DNA of 64,000 bases from Cognatilysobacter terrigena (GTDB lineage Bacteria; Pseudomonadota; Gammaproteobacteria; Xanthomonadales; Xanthomonadaceae), in NCBI RefSeq assembly GCF_004361065.1, contig NZ_SELT01000007.1:53064-117063 (forward strand), in the 5' to 3' direction. The translations under genes were made by a program, and so were the position numbers. The notes below the pieces were generated by a model. The model saw nothing but the letters and a program-made list of their open reading frames with translations. It was not told the DNA's origin and ran no database searches. Of this stretch, positions 8,767-17,554 are shown one piece after another; the first letter of the stretch is position 1, and the number at the start of each line of letters is the position of its first letter.

Positions 8767-9750
8767 TCACCCGTGGCAGCCGTCGATTTCGAGGCGTAGT
8801 TCGCGCCGGCATACGCGTGCATGCAGCACCACGCGCGGTGCGTCGGGCGCACGCGCGGCGAGGCCGGCATCGACCTGCGCGATCTCGTCCGCCTCACGCA
8901 CGTAGGCCTTGAGCAGCGTTTCCGCGCCGAGCTGCGGCGCGAGGTCGGGTCGACGCGTGCGCGCGACGCCGACGAGCGCGCGGATGTTCTCCAGCGTTTC
9001 GTCGAGCTGCGCGTCCGGGCAGTCGGCGTGCAGCGATTCGTGGCCGCGGATCGCCGCGGTCCCCGAGAGAAGCAGCGGCATCGGCGCCGGCGGCAGCATG
9101 GCGCGCGCGAAACTCGGCGGCTGCGGCCCGTACTGGCGCGGGTAGCGGTAGGCGCTGACCTGACGCGGATTTTCCAGCGGCGTGCCCGCCATGCGCGACG
9201 CGAGCCAGTACACCTGCAGGCGCCCGGTGCAACGCACGCGGCCGATCGCGGTCGCCGCCGGCAACGTCGCCGTCGACAACGCTTCGCCGAGTCCGTCGGC
9301 GCGACCGACGCAGAAATGCTTGTAGCGTTCTTCGTCGCCCTCGCCGACGGTGATGTCGTCGAGGTAGTTCCAGATGCGCAGCAGATGCGGATAGCCGAGC
9401 TCGGCGGTGCGCCTGCGCAGCGCGGCATACGCGTGCTCGGCGGCGGCGCGGATGTCGCCATCGACTTCCGGTACGTCCATCGCGGCGACGAGCAGCGTGC
9501 CGTCGTGTGCGTAGGCGAGATCGTCGATGCGACCGGCCGCGACGTGCCCCGACGTGCGCCATACCTCGAACGGCGCGTCGCCCAGCGGCTCCAGCGCGAC
9601 GCGGATCAGGCGCGGGTCGTCGGAGGTCGGTGCATTCGCACCGAACGCGACGACGGCGAGCACGTCGGGCGATGCGAGCAGCGCGTCCAGCGACTCGTGC
9701 GAATAGGACATCGACAGCGCGGGCGCGCCCACGGACAGCGGCAGCGTCAT
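8767..9750 (-). CDS. xanB2: Bifunctional chorismatase XanB2 (3-/4-hydroxybenzoate synthase)
   Basis: Converts chorismate to 3-hydroxybenzoate, the xanthomonadin starter unit, and in Xanthomonas also to 4-hydroxybenzoate, a ubiquinone precursor. The 327-aa length and the motifs HLLRIWNYLDDI and DEERYKHFCVGRADGLGEAL, then a Tyr-rich YRYPRQYGPQPPSFARA region with LSGTAAIRGHES, match the chorismatase family (FkbO, Hyg5, XanB2; formerly called pteridine-dependent deoxygenase-like). It overlaps the upstream flavoprotein gene as ATGA, so supply of the starter unit is coupled to a tailoring enzyme. Confidence in the family is high. Product specificity follows from the pigment context. Confidence 0.88.
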   Translation of the reverse strand: MTLPLSVGAPALSMSYSHESLDALLASPDVLAVVAFGANAPTSDDPRLIRVALEPLGDAPFEVWRTSGHVAAGRIDDLAYAHDGTLLVAAMDVPEVDGDIRAAAEHAYAALRRRTAELGYPHLLRIWNYLDDITVGEGDEERYKHFCVGRADGLGEALSTATLPAATAIGRVRCTGRLQVYWLASRMAGTPLENPRQVSAYRYPRQYGPQPPSFARAMLPPAPMPLLLSGTAAIRGHESLHADCPDAQLDETLENIRALVGVARTRRPDLAPQLGAETLLKAYVREADEIAQVDAGLAARAPDAPRVVLHARVCRRELRLEIDGCHG

Positions 9751-11087
9751 GGCGCGCCCTGCAGCGTGTCGCCTTCGAAGCCGATGCGCGCCTGGCGACG
9801 CCGCGCGAACCAGTTGCGCACCGCCGTGCGCGCCATCGACAACGCGGTCAACGCGTAGATCAGCCGGAAGATGCGCAGGCGCCACACCACCGAAGGCGCA
9901 CGGAACACGTCGCCGGCGAGCATCGACACCACCGCGCGCTCGACGCCGATGACGTCGCGCGGATTCGCGAACAGGTGCTTCATCGTCGGCGAGGTGAAGC
10001 GGTAGATGAACCACTTGAACTCGTCGATGCCCGTGTCGAATTCCTTCTGCAGCGCCTTGAAGATCGAGGCTTCGCGCGCGGGCTCGCGCAGCGCGGCGTC
10101 GGCGGCCTTCGCACCCTGGTCCGCGCTGTGCATGGCGAGGAAGACGCCCGACGAGAACATCGGATCGACGAACGCGTAGGCGTCGCCGACCATCAGCCAG
10201 CCCGGTCCGTGCATGCGCGTGCATTCGTAGGCGTAGTTGCCGGTGGCGTGCACGGGCGCGACGCGCTCCGCGCCGGCCATGCGCTCGGCGGCTTCCGGCA
10301 CGGAAAGAATCGTGCGCATCAGGAACGCCTCGCTGTCGCCGCCACGGTCCTTCAGGTACTCCGGCGAGCAGACCGCTCCGATGCTCATGACATCGTCGCG
10401 CAGCGGGATGAACCACATCCAGCCGTGCGCGTGGCGATAGATCGTGATGTTGCCGGCGTCCGGCCCTTCGCGGCGCGTGACACCGCGGTAGTGGCTGAAC
10501 ACCGCCGCCGACTGGTGGCGGTCGTTGCGCTTCTTCAGCTTGAGCGCGCCGCCGAGCAGCGTGTCGCGGCCGGTCGCGTCGACCAGCAGCTTCGGGCGCA
10601 GCGTGTAGGCGCCGTCCGGGCCGCTGGCATGCACGCGCACGGGGCGACCATCGTCGCCGAACTCGACCTTCGACACTTTCGTGTTCTCGCGCGCGTCGAC
10701 GCCCGCCTCGCGCGCGTGTTCGAACAGGATCTGGTCGAACTCCTCGCGCTTCACCTGGAACGCGAACTCGCTGCTGCCGCGCAGCGCGTGGTCGAAGTGG
10801 AAGACGTTGTAGCGGCCGCCTTCGACCGGGAAGTCCGCGCCGCGCTTGAGCACGCCGATCTCGCGCACCTTGTCGAGCACGCCCAGGCGTTCGAGGATCG
10901 GCATGTTCATGGGCAGCAGCGATTCGCCGATGTGGAAGCGCGGATGCGCCGCCTTCTCCAGCATCACCACCGACCATCCCGCTCGGGCCAGGTGGGTCGC
11001 CACCGTACTTCCGGCCGGACCACCGCCTACGACGAGCACATCACACGCCGCGGGGGCATCGATGGCAGAATTTCGCACCTCACTCAT
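9747..11087 (-). CDS. FAD-dependent halogenase-like oxidoreductase of the pigment cluster
   Basis: A 446-aa flavoprotein. The FAD-binding GGGPAG motif is near residue 19, FHIGESLLP follows at about 50, and a lysine (VLKRGADF) lies where flavin halogenases carry their catalytic Lys. The WxWxIP motif of halogenases is present as GWMWFIPL, and GDAYAFVDPMFSSGV closes the FAD site. Xanthomonadins are brominated or chlorinated aryl polyenes, so aryl halogenation is plausible; a related hydroxylase cannot be excluded. The ATG at 11087 is chosen because a TATCAT box lies 8 nt upstream; longer frames enter the divergent ACP gene. Confidence 0.82.
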   Translation of the reverse strand: MSEVRNSAIDAPAACDVLVVGGGPAGSTVATHLARAGWSVVMLEKAAHPRFHIGESLLPMNMPILERLGVLDKVREIGVLKRGADFPVEGGRYNVFHFDHALRGSSEFAFQVKREEFDQILFEHAREAGVDARENTKVSKVEFGDDGRPVRVHASGPDGAYTLRPKLLVDATGRDTLLGGALKLKKRNDRHQSAAVFSHYRGVTRREGPDAGNITIYRHAHGWMWFIPLRDDVMSIGAVCSPEYLKDRGGDSEAFLMRTILSVPEAAERMAGAERVAPVHATGNYAYECTRMHGPGWLMVGDAYAFVDPMFSSGVFLAMHSADQGAKAADAALREPAREASIFKALQKEFDTGIDEFKWFIYRFTSPTMKHLFANPRDVIGVERAVVSMLAGDVFRAPSVVWRLRIFRLIYALTALSMARTAVRNWFARRRQARIGFEGDTLQGAP

Positions 11088-11094
11088 GCCCCGG

Positions 11095-11100
11095 ATGATA
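11095..11100 (-). promoter_or_regulatory. Putative -10 element (TATCAT) for the halogenase-xanB2 operon
   Basis: On the minus strand TATCAT ends 8 nt before the ATG at 11087, implying a leaderless or nearly leaderless transcript. It sits in the 109-bp divergent region shared with the ACP operon. Confidence 0.42.
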
Positions 11101-11196
11101 CCGGGCGCGCCGGGTCGCGACGGAGATGAACCGTTCACGGCTTGCGGTCGCGTCGCGGCCGCCGGATCGTGGGAGCCCTGAACAACGGAAGACCCG

Positions 11197-11466
11197 ATGT
11201 CGAACCAGACTGCTGCCGAAACCGAACTGGCCGAGCTCCTCGTCCAGAGCCTCAACCTCGAAGGCGTCAACGCCGCCGACATCGAACCGACCGCGCCGCT
11301 GTTCGGCGACGGCCTGGGCCTCGATTCGATCGACGCGCTCGAACTCGCGCTCGCGATCAGCAAGCGCTACGGCTTCCAGCTGCGTTCGGACAGCGACGAG
11401 AACCGTCGCATCTTCGGCTCGCTGCGCGCGCTCAGCGAGCACGTCCAGGCCAACCGCGCGGCCTGA
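11197..11466 (+). CDS. xanC: Acyl carrier protein of xanthomonadin synthesis (XanC)
   Basis: An 89-aa ACP. The phosphopantetheine attachment site is Ser44 in GLGLDSIDALEL, within a four-helix ACP fold (AELLVQSLNLEG; ALAISKRYGFQL). In Xanthomonas XanC carries the 3-hydroxybenzoyl starter and the growing polyene chain. It is the first gene of a plus-strand run to 17550 whose members are separated by a few bases or overlap. The start at 11197 is preceded by GGAAGA. Only one ACP is visible in the window, whereas enterobacterial aryl polyene clusters usually encode two. Confidence 0.9.
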   Translation: MSNQTAAETELAELLVQSLNLEGVNAADIEPTAPLFGDGLGLDSIDALELALAISKRYGFQLRSDSDENRRIFGSLRALSEHVQANRAA

Positions 11467-11468
11467 CA

Positions 11469-12158
11469 ATGAACCTGGCGCTCGCGCGCCTGCTGCTCAG
11501 CGCGGCGTACCCGCTGCTCGCGCACGCCGCGAGCGCGGCGCACGATCCGCGGCTCGCCGCCCTCGCGCTCCTCGACATCGTGCTGATCCTCCTGGTCTTG
11601 CCGCTCGGTCAGCGCCGCCTGTGGGCGTGGGCGACGGTGGTCGCGTCGGCCGTCCTGCTGTGGTTCGCGCAGAAGACGCTGCCGTTGCCCGTCGCGCTGC
11701 TGCTGCCCCCCGTGCTGTTCCCGTGGCTGGTCGCGTGGTTCTTCGCGCGCACGCTTCGCGAAGGCCGCGTGCCGCTGATCAGCCGGATTGTCGCGGGCCT
11801 GGAGGACTGCAAACCGGCCGATCTGGCGCCGCCGCTCAAGACCTACACGCGTAACCTCACGCGCCTGTGGGCGGTGGTGCTCACCGGCATCGGCCTCGCC
11901 AACTGCGTGCTCGGGATCATCGCAGTGCCCGACGGCTTGCTGGTGCGCCTCGGCTACGCGCCCGTCGTGACCGTGCCGCAGATCGTGTGGTCGTGGTTCG
12001 CCAACTTGCTCGACTACGGTGTCGCCGGCCTCTTGATGGCGGTGGAGTACGTGGTGCGCATGCGCCTGTTTCCCGATCGTCCCTATCGCACGCTGTCCGA
12101 ATTCATCCGTCGCCTGACCGCACTTGGCCCTGCGTTCTGGCGCGACGTCATGCGCTGA
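11469..12158 (+). CDS. COG4648-like membrane protein of aryl polyene clusters
   Basis: A 229-aa integral membrane protein. Six or seven hydrophobic segments are visible, grouped at residues 1-95 and 135-205, around a soluble stretch with SRIVAGLEDCKPADLAPPLKTY and ending with FPDRPYRTLSEFIRRL. Proteins of this kind recur in aryl polyene and xanthomonadin loci beside the acyl carrier protein, with no assigned reaction. It starts 2 nt after the ACP stop. A role as membrane scaffold or in product transfer is only inference. Confidence 0.75.
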   Translation: MNLALARLLLSAAYPLLAHAASAAHDPRLAALALLDIVLILLVLPLGQRRLWAWATVVASAVLLWFAQKTLPLPVALLLPPVLFPWLVAWFFARTLREGRVPLISRIVAGLEDCKPADLAPPLKTYTRNLTRLWAVVLTGIGLANCVLGIIAVPDGLLVRLGYAPVVTVPQIVWSWFANLLDYGVAGLLMAVEYVVRMRLFPDRPYRTLSEFIRRLTALGPAFWRDVMR

Positions 12159-12164
12159 GCGTCC

Positions 12165-12935
12165 ATGTCCGCATCCACTGAATCCCTGACCCTGGTCGAA
12201 CCGTGGCCGCTGCGCGCGGCGTGGCTCGTTGCCAACGCGGTGCAACTCGCCTTCACGCTGTTGTGGACGGCGGGCTGCATCACGCTCGCATTGCTGGTGC
12301 GCGTGATCACCCGCGGACCGCGCGTGCCGCTGCGCATGGCGTCGTGGCTGTGGGCGCCGGGCCTGCTCGGCGGCGCCGGTGCGCGCGTGGACGTGCGCGG
12401 CGTCGAGGACGTCGACTGGTCCAAGCCCTGCGTGCTCGTCGCCACGCACGAATCCGTGATCGACATCTGCGCGCTGTTCCGCGCGGTGCCGGTGCCGCTG
12501 CGCTTCATGCTGAAGCAGGAGATGACGCGCGTGCCCTTCGTCGGCTGGTACGCGAAGGCCATGGGCATGTGCTTCATCGAACGCGACGGCAATCGCGCGT
12601 CGATGGTGAAGAGCCTGCGCGCGGCGGGCGAGATCGTGAAGGCCGGCCACGTGCTGTGCATCTTCCCGGAAGGCACGCGCGCGACGAACGGGCGCGTCGG
12701 CGAGTTCAAGGCGGGCGCGTTCCAGGTCGCGATCGGCGCGGGCGTGCCCGTGGTGCCGGTGGCGATGACCGGCGCCGGCGCGATCCTGCCGGCCTACAGC
12801 TTCCGCGTGCGGCCGGGGACGATCCGCCTGCGCATCGGCACGCCGATGCACGCCGAAGGCACCGGCAGCGAAGCGCGCGAGCAGCTCGCCACCCGCGCCC
12901 GCGACGCCGTCCTGGCGCTGATGGCGCAGGATTGA
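12165..12935 (+). CDS. 1-acyl-glycerol-3-phosphate acyltransferase-like (PlsC family)
   Basis: The 256-aa protein carries the PlsC signature: HESVID with catalytic His95 and Asp100, the substrate motif FIERDGNRAS, and FPEGTR at 167-172. Hydrophobic segments near residues 20-48 suggest membrane attachment. In aryl polyene loci such enzymes are thought to acylate the glycerol or sugar-lipid anchor that holds the polyene in the outer membrane. It lies 6 nt after the membrane-protein gene and 3 nt before the dehydratase gene. Exact acceptor and donor are unknown. Confidence 0.86.
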   Translation: MSASTESLTLVEPWPLRAAWLVANAVQLAFTLLWTAGCITLALLVRVITRGPRVPLRMASWLWAPGLLGGAGARVDVRGVEDVDWSKPCVLVATHESVIDICALFRAVPVPLRFMLKQEMTRVPFVGWYAKAMGMCFIERDGNRASMVKSLRAAGEIVKAGHVLCIFPEGTRATNGRVGEFKAGAFQVAIGAGVPVVPVAMTGAGAILPAYSFRVRPGTIRLRIGTPMHAEGTGSEAREQLATRARDAVLALMAQD

Positions 12936-12938
12936 TCC

Positions 12939-13226
12939 ATGCAGTTCGTGATCGACCCCGCGCATCCGAGCCTGCCCGGCCATTTCCCGGGCAATCCGAT
13001 CGTGCCGGGCGTCGTGCTGCTCGATCGCGTGGTCGAAGCGATCGAAGCCGAAGCCGGTCCGCTTCATGGCGTGCGCCTCCCGCAGGTGAAGTTCCTGCAA
13101 CCGTTGCGACCCGGTGAGGCCGCGCGGGTCGAACTCGACGGCGCCGCACCGCGCTGGCGCTTTCGTGTGATGCGCGACGATGTGCTGCTCGCGAGCGGCG
13201 ACCTCGTCGCCGGTGACGCGTCGTGA
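12939..13226 (+). CDS. Hotdog-fold 3-hydroxyacyl-ACP dehydratase-like protein (ApeI type)
   Basis: A 95-aa single hotdog domain. The motif GHFPGNPIVPGVVLLDRVVE near the N-terminus is the FabZ/FabA active-site helix region, with His15 as the probable catalytic base. This short type occurs in aryl polyene clusters (ApeI) and should dehydrate the beta-hydroxyacyl-ACP intermediate in each polyene elongation round. The stop overlaps the next gene as GTGA. A second, longer hotdog protein is encoded at 17107-17550. Confidence 0.84.
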   Translation: MQFVIDPAHPSLPGHFPGNPIVPGVVLLDRVVEAIEAEAGPLHGVRLPQVKFLQPLRPGEAARVELDGAAPRWRFRVMRDDVLLASGDLVAGDAS

Positions 13227-14494
13227 ACACGAACTGGAAAGAACGCCCGGAAGGCGGCGGCTGGTTCGCGATCTGGCTGATCCGCAGCATCGGTCGCTAT
13301 GGCGGCCGCGGCGTCGCGCGCGCGTTGCTGCATCCGATCACGCTGTACTTCCTGCTGCGCCGTCCATTCGAGCGCGAGGCCTCGCGACGCTTCCTCACGC
13401 GCGCACTCGGCCGCCCCGCGACGACGCGCGACATCGCGAAGCACATCCACACCTTCGCATCGACCATCCTCGATCGCGTCTTCCTGCTCAGCGGCCAGCT
13501 CGATCGCTTCGACATCCGCACGTCGGGCCTCGACGAACTGCACGAGCCGCTCGATCGCGGCCAAGGCGTGCTGCTGGTGGGCTCGCACCTCGGCAGCTTC
13601 GACGCCATGCGCGTGCTCGGTACGCGGCGTCCGCAGACGAAGATCCGCGTCGTGCTCGACAAGAAGCACAACGTCGCGATGCAGACGCTGCTCGATGCGC
13701 TGAATCCCGAACTCGCCGCGAACATCATCGACGGCGGCATGGACGGCCCGTCGGTGCTGCTCGCGATCAAGGAAGCGACTGACCAGGGCGCGCTCGTGGC
13801 GCTGCTCGTCGACCGCGCGCAGCCCGGCGCGCCGACGCTGGACGTGCCGTTCATGGGCGGCACGGCCTCGCTGCCGACCGGCCCGTGGATGATCGCCGCC
13901 ATGCTGAAACTGCCGGTCTGCACCGCGTTCGGTCTGTACCGCGGTGGCAACCGCTACGACCTCGACTTCACCATGTTCAGCGACCGCTTGGTCGCCGACC
14001 GGCATAACCGCGCCGCGGTGATCGCCGACTGCGTGCGCCGCTATGCCGCGATCCTCGAGGCGACGGCCCGGCAGTCCCCGTACAACTGGTTCAACTTCTT
14101 CGACTTCTGGCGCGAGACCGACCATGCCGCGACGCTCCCTGCTTCCGCTCCTGCTGCTGACGCTGGCGACGCCGTGGGTCCACGCCGCATCGCCGGAGAT
14201 CGACACCGGCTGGATCCTCTCCAAGCTGGCGCGCCCCGCGCCGATGCGCACGCAGTTCGTCGAGCTGCACGGTTCGCGCCTGTTGAAAGCGCCACTGCGC
14301 ATCGAAGGCGAGTACGCGCGCCCGAACGACGACACGTTGGTGCGCGACGTGCGTGTGCCCTACGCCGAGACGTCGACCATTCGCGCCGGCAGCGTGACGA
14401 TCAAGCGCGGCACGTTGTCGCACACGTATTCACTCGATCGCGCGCCGCAGCTCGCGGGCTTGCAGTCGAGCTTCGGTGCGCTGCTCAGCGGTGA
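13223..14494 (+). CDS. LpxL/HtrB-like lysophospholipid acyltransferase with anomalous C-terminal run-on
   Basis: Residues 1-300 look like the lauroyl/lysophospholipid acyltransferase family (LpxL/HtrB). A membrane-associated N-terminus is followed by GVLLVGSHLGSFDAMRV, where His and Asp form the HxxxxD-type site, then LVDRAQPGAPTLDVPFMGG, and the expected C-terminal PYNWFNFFDFW ends at residue 296. The frame then stays open for about 125 more residues of Arg/Ala-rich sequence that lies on top of the first 371 nt of the LolA-like gene in another frame and has no family character. A lost stop or small indel near 14110-14125 is likely, in the organism or in the assembly. The start is a GTG overlapping the dehydratase stop. 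It probably acylates the pigment's lipid anchor. Confidence 0.78.
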   Translation: MNTNWKERPEGGGWFAIWLIRSIGRYGGRGVARALLHPITLYFLLRRPFEREASRRFLTRALGRPATTRDIAKHIHTFASTILDRVFLLSGQLDRFDIRTSGLDELHEPLDRGQGVLLVGSHLGSFDAMRVLGTRRPQTKIRVVLDKKHNVAMQTLLDALNPELAANIIDGGMDGPSVLLAIKEATDQGALVALLVDRAQPGAPTLDVPFMGGTASLPTGPWMIAAMLKLPVCTAFGLYRGGNRYDLDFTMFSDRLVADRHNRAAVIADCVRRYAAILEATARQSPYNWFNFFDFWRETDHAATLPASAPAADAGDAVGPRRIAGDRHRLDPLQAGAPRADAHAVRRAARFAPVESATAHRRRVRAPERRHVGARRACALRRDVDHSRRQRDDQARHVVAHVFTRSRAAARGLAVELRCAAQR

Positions 14495-14765
14495 TCGCAC
14501 GCAGCTCGAACGCGCGTTCCGTCTCGACAGCAGCGGCACGCGCGAGCTGTGGACGCTGCGTCTGACACCAAAGGACGCGCGCATGGCGAAGTACGTGCGT
14601 GACATCGCGCTGTACGGCCGCGGTGCGGAGCTGCGCTGCATCGAGACGACGCCGAGCAAGGGCGAGCTGCAGCGCACGCTGCTCGCCGGCGCGGCGCAGT
14701 CCGCCAGCGGTGTCGCCGATGCCGCGTCGCTCGCCTCGCTGTGCCGTGGCGCGGCGACGCGATGA
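14124..14765 (+). CDS. LolA-like outer-membrane lipoprotein carrier protein of the pigment cluster
   Basis: The 213-aa precursor has a signal peptide (MPRRSLLPLLLLTLATPWVHA), then a LolA-type beta fold: LSKLARPAPMRTQFVELHGS and later a LRIEGEYARPNDDTLVRDV segment matching the LolA hydrophobic-cargo half-barrel. In aryl polyene clusters a LolA-like protein is thought to carry the lipid-linked polyene across the periplasm. The start lies inside the run-on end of the acyltransferase frame, about 12 nt after that gene's expected end. It is coupled to the MMPL gene through ATGA. Confidence 0.83.
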   Translation: MPRRSLLPLLLLTLATPWVHAASPEIDTGWILSKLARPAPMRTQFVELHGSRLLKAPLRIEGEYARPNDDTLVRDVRVPYAETSTIRAGSVTIKRGTLSHTYSLDRAPQLAGLQSSFGALLSGDRTQLERAFRLDSSGTRELWTLRLTPKDARMAKYVRDIALYGRGAELRCIETTPSKGELQRTLLAGAAQSASGVADAASLASLCRGAATR

Positions 14766-17110
14766 GCGCTGAAGGCCGCAGTCTCACGCCCGGACTCCGC
14801 CTTCTCCTCGCCTTCGTTTGGCTCGCCCTCCTGGGCGTGCTGGGCTGGGCCGCGAGCCGCACGCTCGATCTCGGCGGCGACCTGCGCAAGTTCATGCCGG
14901 CGCCGCAGACGCCGGCGCAGCACTTCCTGATCGACGAACTCGGCGAAGGCCCGGGCTCGCGCCTGTTGCTGCTCTCGATCGAAGGCGGCACGGCCGAGCA
15001 ACGCACCGCGCAGTCGCACGCGCTCGCCGCAAAGCTGCGCACCACCAAGGGCATCGCACTCGTCGCGAACGGCGATGCCGACCTTTCCGCAATCCCCGAA
15101 CGCCTGCGTCCGTATCGCTACCTGCTGTCGGATGCACCGTCGACGGGCGGCCTCGGCGCCGCGGCCTTGAGCGACGAATTGCAGCAGCGCGTCGCCGATC
15201 TCGGCTCGCCGATGGCGTCGATGATCGAGCCGGTGATCGAGCGCGATCCGACGCTGGAGATTCTCAAGCTCGCCTCGCAATGGGAGCCCGCCGCATCGCC
15301 GCAGAAGGTCGACGGCGTGTGGGTGAGCCGCGATGCGTCGCGCGCGCTGCTCGCCGTGCAGACGACGGCCGCGGGCTTCGATCCCAAGGGCCAGGAAGCC
15401 GCGGTCGGCGCGATCCATGCCGCGTTCGATGCCGTTCGCGGCAAGACGCCGACGCATCTCGTCATGACCGGCCCCGGCGCGTTCGCGGTCGAAGTCGCCC
15501 GTCGCACGCAGCACGAGGCCAGCCTGATCGGCACGGTCGATTCGATCTGCTTCTTCCTGCTGCTGTGGGTCGCCTATCGCTCGTGGAAGGCGCCGCTGCT
15601 CGGCGGCCTGCCGCTCGCGACTGCGGGCCTCACCGGCCTCACCGCCGTGGCGTTCGCGTTCGACGGCGTGCACGGCATCACCGTTGCGTTCGGCTTCACC
15701 CTGATCGGCGTCGCGCAGGACTATCCGATCCATCTCTTCAGTCACCAGCGTCCTGGACTGTCGCCGTGGACGAGCGCGAAGGCGCTGTGGCCGACGCTCG
15801 GCACCGGCGTCGCGTCGACATGCATCGCGTACATGACGTTCCTCCTGTCGGGCGTCGACGGCCTGCGCCAGCTCGCGGTGTTCACCATCGTCGGCCTCGG
15901 CAGCGCTGCGATCGCCGCGCGTTTCCTGCGTCCCGGTCTGATCGACCCCGCGCCGCGCGACGTCGCCGACTCGCGCCGGCTGCGCGCGCTGTGGACGCGC
16001 ATCGCGCGCTGGCCGCGTCTCGGCGTCGTTGCCGGTCTCGTGCTTGCGACGGTGCTGCTCGCCGCGCTGAAGTTCGCGCCCGGCCCGTTCTGGGAAAACG
16101 ACCTGTCGAAGCTGACGCCCGTCCCCGCCGGCGCGCTACAGCAGGACGCGCAGCTGCGCAGCGAGCTGGGCGCACCGGACGTGCGTTATCTCGTCACGAT
16201 CGACGGCCGCGATGTCGAATCGGTGCTGCAGGCGAGCGAGCGCCTGATCCCGACGCTCGATGCGCTGCGCGGGAAGCAGGCGATCGCCGGTTACGACCTC
16301 GCCGCGCGCTACGTGCCGAGCGCGGCGACGCAACGCGCTCGCCAGGCGCGCCTGCCCGACGACGCGACGCTGCGCCACGACCTCGGCACCGCGCTCGCAT
16401 CGAGCCCGTTCGTCGCGGATGCGTTCGAAGGCTTCGTCGAGGATGTCGCGACCGCACGTAGCGCGAAACCGCTCACGCCTGCCGATCTCGACGGCACGCC
16501 GCTCGCGAGCGCGATCGAAGGCTTGATGCTCCAGCGTCCCGGCCACGCGACGGCGCTGGTGACGCTGACCGGTCTCAAGGATCCCGCCGTCGTGTCGCGT
16601 GCGCTGCAGGGCACCGGCGCGCAGCTGATGGATCTCAAGGACGCGTCGGAATCGCTGGTCGCCGCCTATCGCGGCCGCGTGCTGTGGGCGCTCGCGCTCG
16701 CCGGCGTGCTGCTCATCGTCACCGTATTCGTCGCGCTTCGCTCGCCGCGCCGCGTGCTGCGCGTGCTCGCACCGATGGCGCTGACCACGCTGCTGATCCT
16801 CGCCGTGCTGCGCGTGCTCGGCGTCGAGTTGAATCTCTTCCACCTCGTCGCGCTGATCCTCGCCGCCGGCCTCGGGCTCGACTACGCGTTGTTCTTCGAC
16901 CACGCGGGCGACGATTCGGACGAACAGGTGCGCGCGCTGCACGCCATCATCGTCTGTTCGCTGACCACGCTGCTCGTGTTCCTGCTGCTCGGCCTGTCGA
17001 CGATCCCGGTGCTGCGCGCGATCGGCCTGCCGGTCGCGATCGGCGTCGCATCGAACTTCGTGCTGGCGCTGCTGATCGTCCGCCACGACAGCGTGGAGCG
17101 CACGGCATGA
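14762..17110 (+). CDS. MMPL/RND-superfamily exporter of the pigment cluster
   Basis: A 782-aa transporter with two repeats, each of one membrane helix, a large periplasmic domain and about five helices. Helices are visible at residues about 14-32, 255-400, 425-445 and 640-780. The GxxxD-type helix segment appears as FGFTLIGVAQDYPIHLFSH in the first half and ILAAGLGLDYALFFDHAG in the second, whose acidic residues are the proton-relay candidates. It probably extracts the finished polyene lipid from the inner membrane and hands it to the LolA-like carrier encoded just upstream. It overlaps both neighbours by 4 nt. Confidence 0.89.
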   Translation: MSAEGRSLTPGLRLLLAFVWLALLGVLGWAASRTLDLGGDLRKFMPAPQTPAQHFLIDELGEGPGSRLLLLSIEGGTAEQRTAQSHALAAKLRTTKGIALVANGDADLSAIPERLRPYRYLLSDAPSTGGLGAAALSDELQQRVADLGSPMASMIEPVIERDPTLEILKLASQWEPAASPQKVDGVWVSRDASRALLAVQTTAAGFDPKGQEAAVGAIHAAFDAVRGKTPTHLVMTGPGAFAVEVARRTQHEASLIGTVDSICFFLLLWVAYRSWKAPLLGGLPLATAGLTGLTAVAFAFDGVHGITVAFGFTLIGVAQDYPIHLFSHQRPGLSPWTSAKALWPTLGTGVASTCIAYMTFLLSGVDGLRQLAVFTIVGLGSAAIAARFLRPGLIDPAPRDVADSRRLRALWTRIARWPRLGVVAGLVLATVLLAALKFAPGPFWENDLSKLTPVPAGALQQDAQLRSELGAPDVRYLVTIDGRDVESVLQASERLIPTLDALRGKQAIAGYDLAARYVPSAATQRARQARLPDDATLRHDLGTALASSPFVADAFEGFVEDVATARSAKPLTPADLDGTPLASAIEGLMLQRPGHATALVTLTGLKDPAVVSRALQGTGAQLMDLKDASESLVAAYRGRVLWALALAGVLLIVTVFVALRSPRRVLRVLAPMALTTLLILAVLRVLGVELNLFHLVALILAAGLGLDYALFFDHAGDDSDEQVRALHAIIVCSLTTLLVFLLLGLSTIPVLRAIGLPVAIGVASNFVLALLIVRHDSVERTA

Positions 17111-17550
17111 CGACCCTGCCGCAGACGCGCGAAGACATCACCCGGCTGATCCCGCACCAAGGGCGCATGTGCCTGTGGCAGCGTGTGGTCGAGGCCGACG
17201 CGCGGCGCATCGTCGTGCAGGCGTTCGACCACGGCGACGCCGGGCATCCGCTGCGTCATCGCGATCGCCTGCATGCGGTGCATCTGGCCGAATACGGCGC
17301 GCAGGCGATGGCGGTGCACGGCGGGCTTCGCGGTCGCGATGCGGGCCTCGCGCCGCGGCCGGGCCTGCTGGTCGCGTTGCGTGGCGTCGTCCTGCATCGC
17401 GATCGCATCGACGATCTCGACGGCCCGCTCGACGGCGAAGCCGAAGTGCTGGTCGACAGCGAAACCGGCGCGCAATACGCGTTCGTCATCCGCCATTGCG
17501 GCGCGACGATCGCCGAAGGCCGCGCGGCGGTGATCCACCCGCCGGCGTAA
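17107..17550 (+). CDS. COG4706-like 3-hydroxyacyl-ACP dehydratase (ApeP type)
   Basis: A 147-aa hotdog-type protein beginning with the family-like DITRLIPHQGRMCLWQRVVE and containing HAVHLAEYGAQAMAVHGG, which resembles the FabA-like dehydratases of aryl polyene clusters (ApeP). It probably acts with the short ApeI-type enzyme, each handling different chain lengths. The ATG at 17107 overlaps the exporter stop as ATGA; the longer open frame back to 16684 lies within the exporter gene. It is the last gene of the plus-strand xanC run. Confidence 0.8.
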   Translation: MTTLPQTREDITRLIPHQGRMCLWQRVVEADARRIVVQAFDHGDAGHPLRHRDRLHAVHLAEYGAQAMAVHGGLRGRDAGLAPRPGLLVALRGVVLHRDRIDDLDGPLDGEAEVLVDSETGAQYAFVIRHCGATIAEGRAAVIHPPA

Positions 17551-17554
17551 GGCC

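Noticed and set aside
9507..11129. 540-codon frame opposite the halogenase gene
   Set aside because: Antisense shadow with biased composition, no ribosome-binding site and no recognisable motif.
14818..16461. 547-codon frame inside the MMPL exporter gene
   Set aside because: Same strand, different frame; Arg-rich shadow of the exporter.
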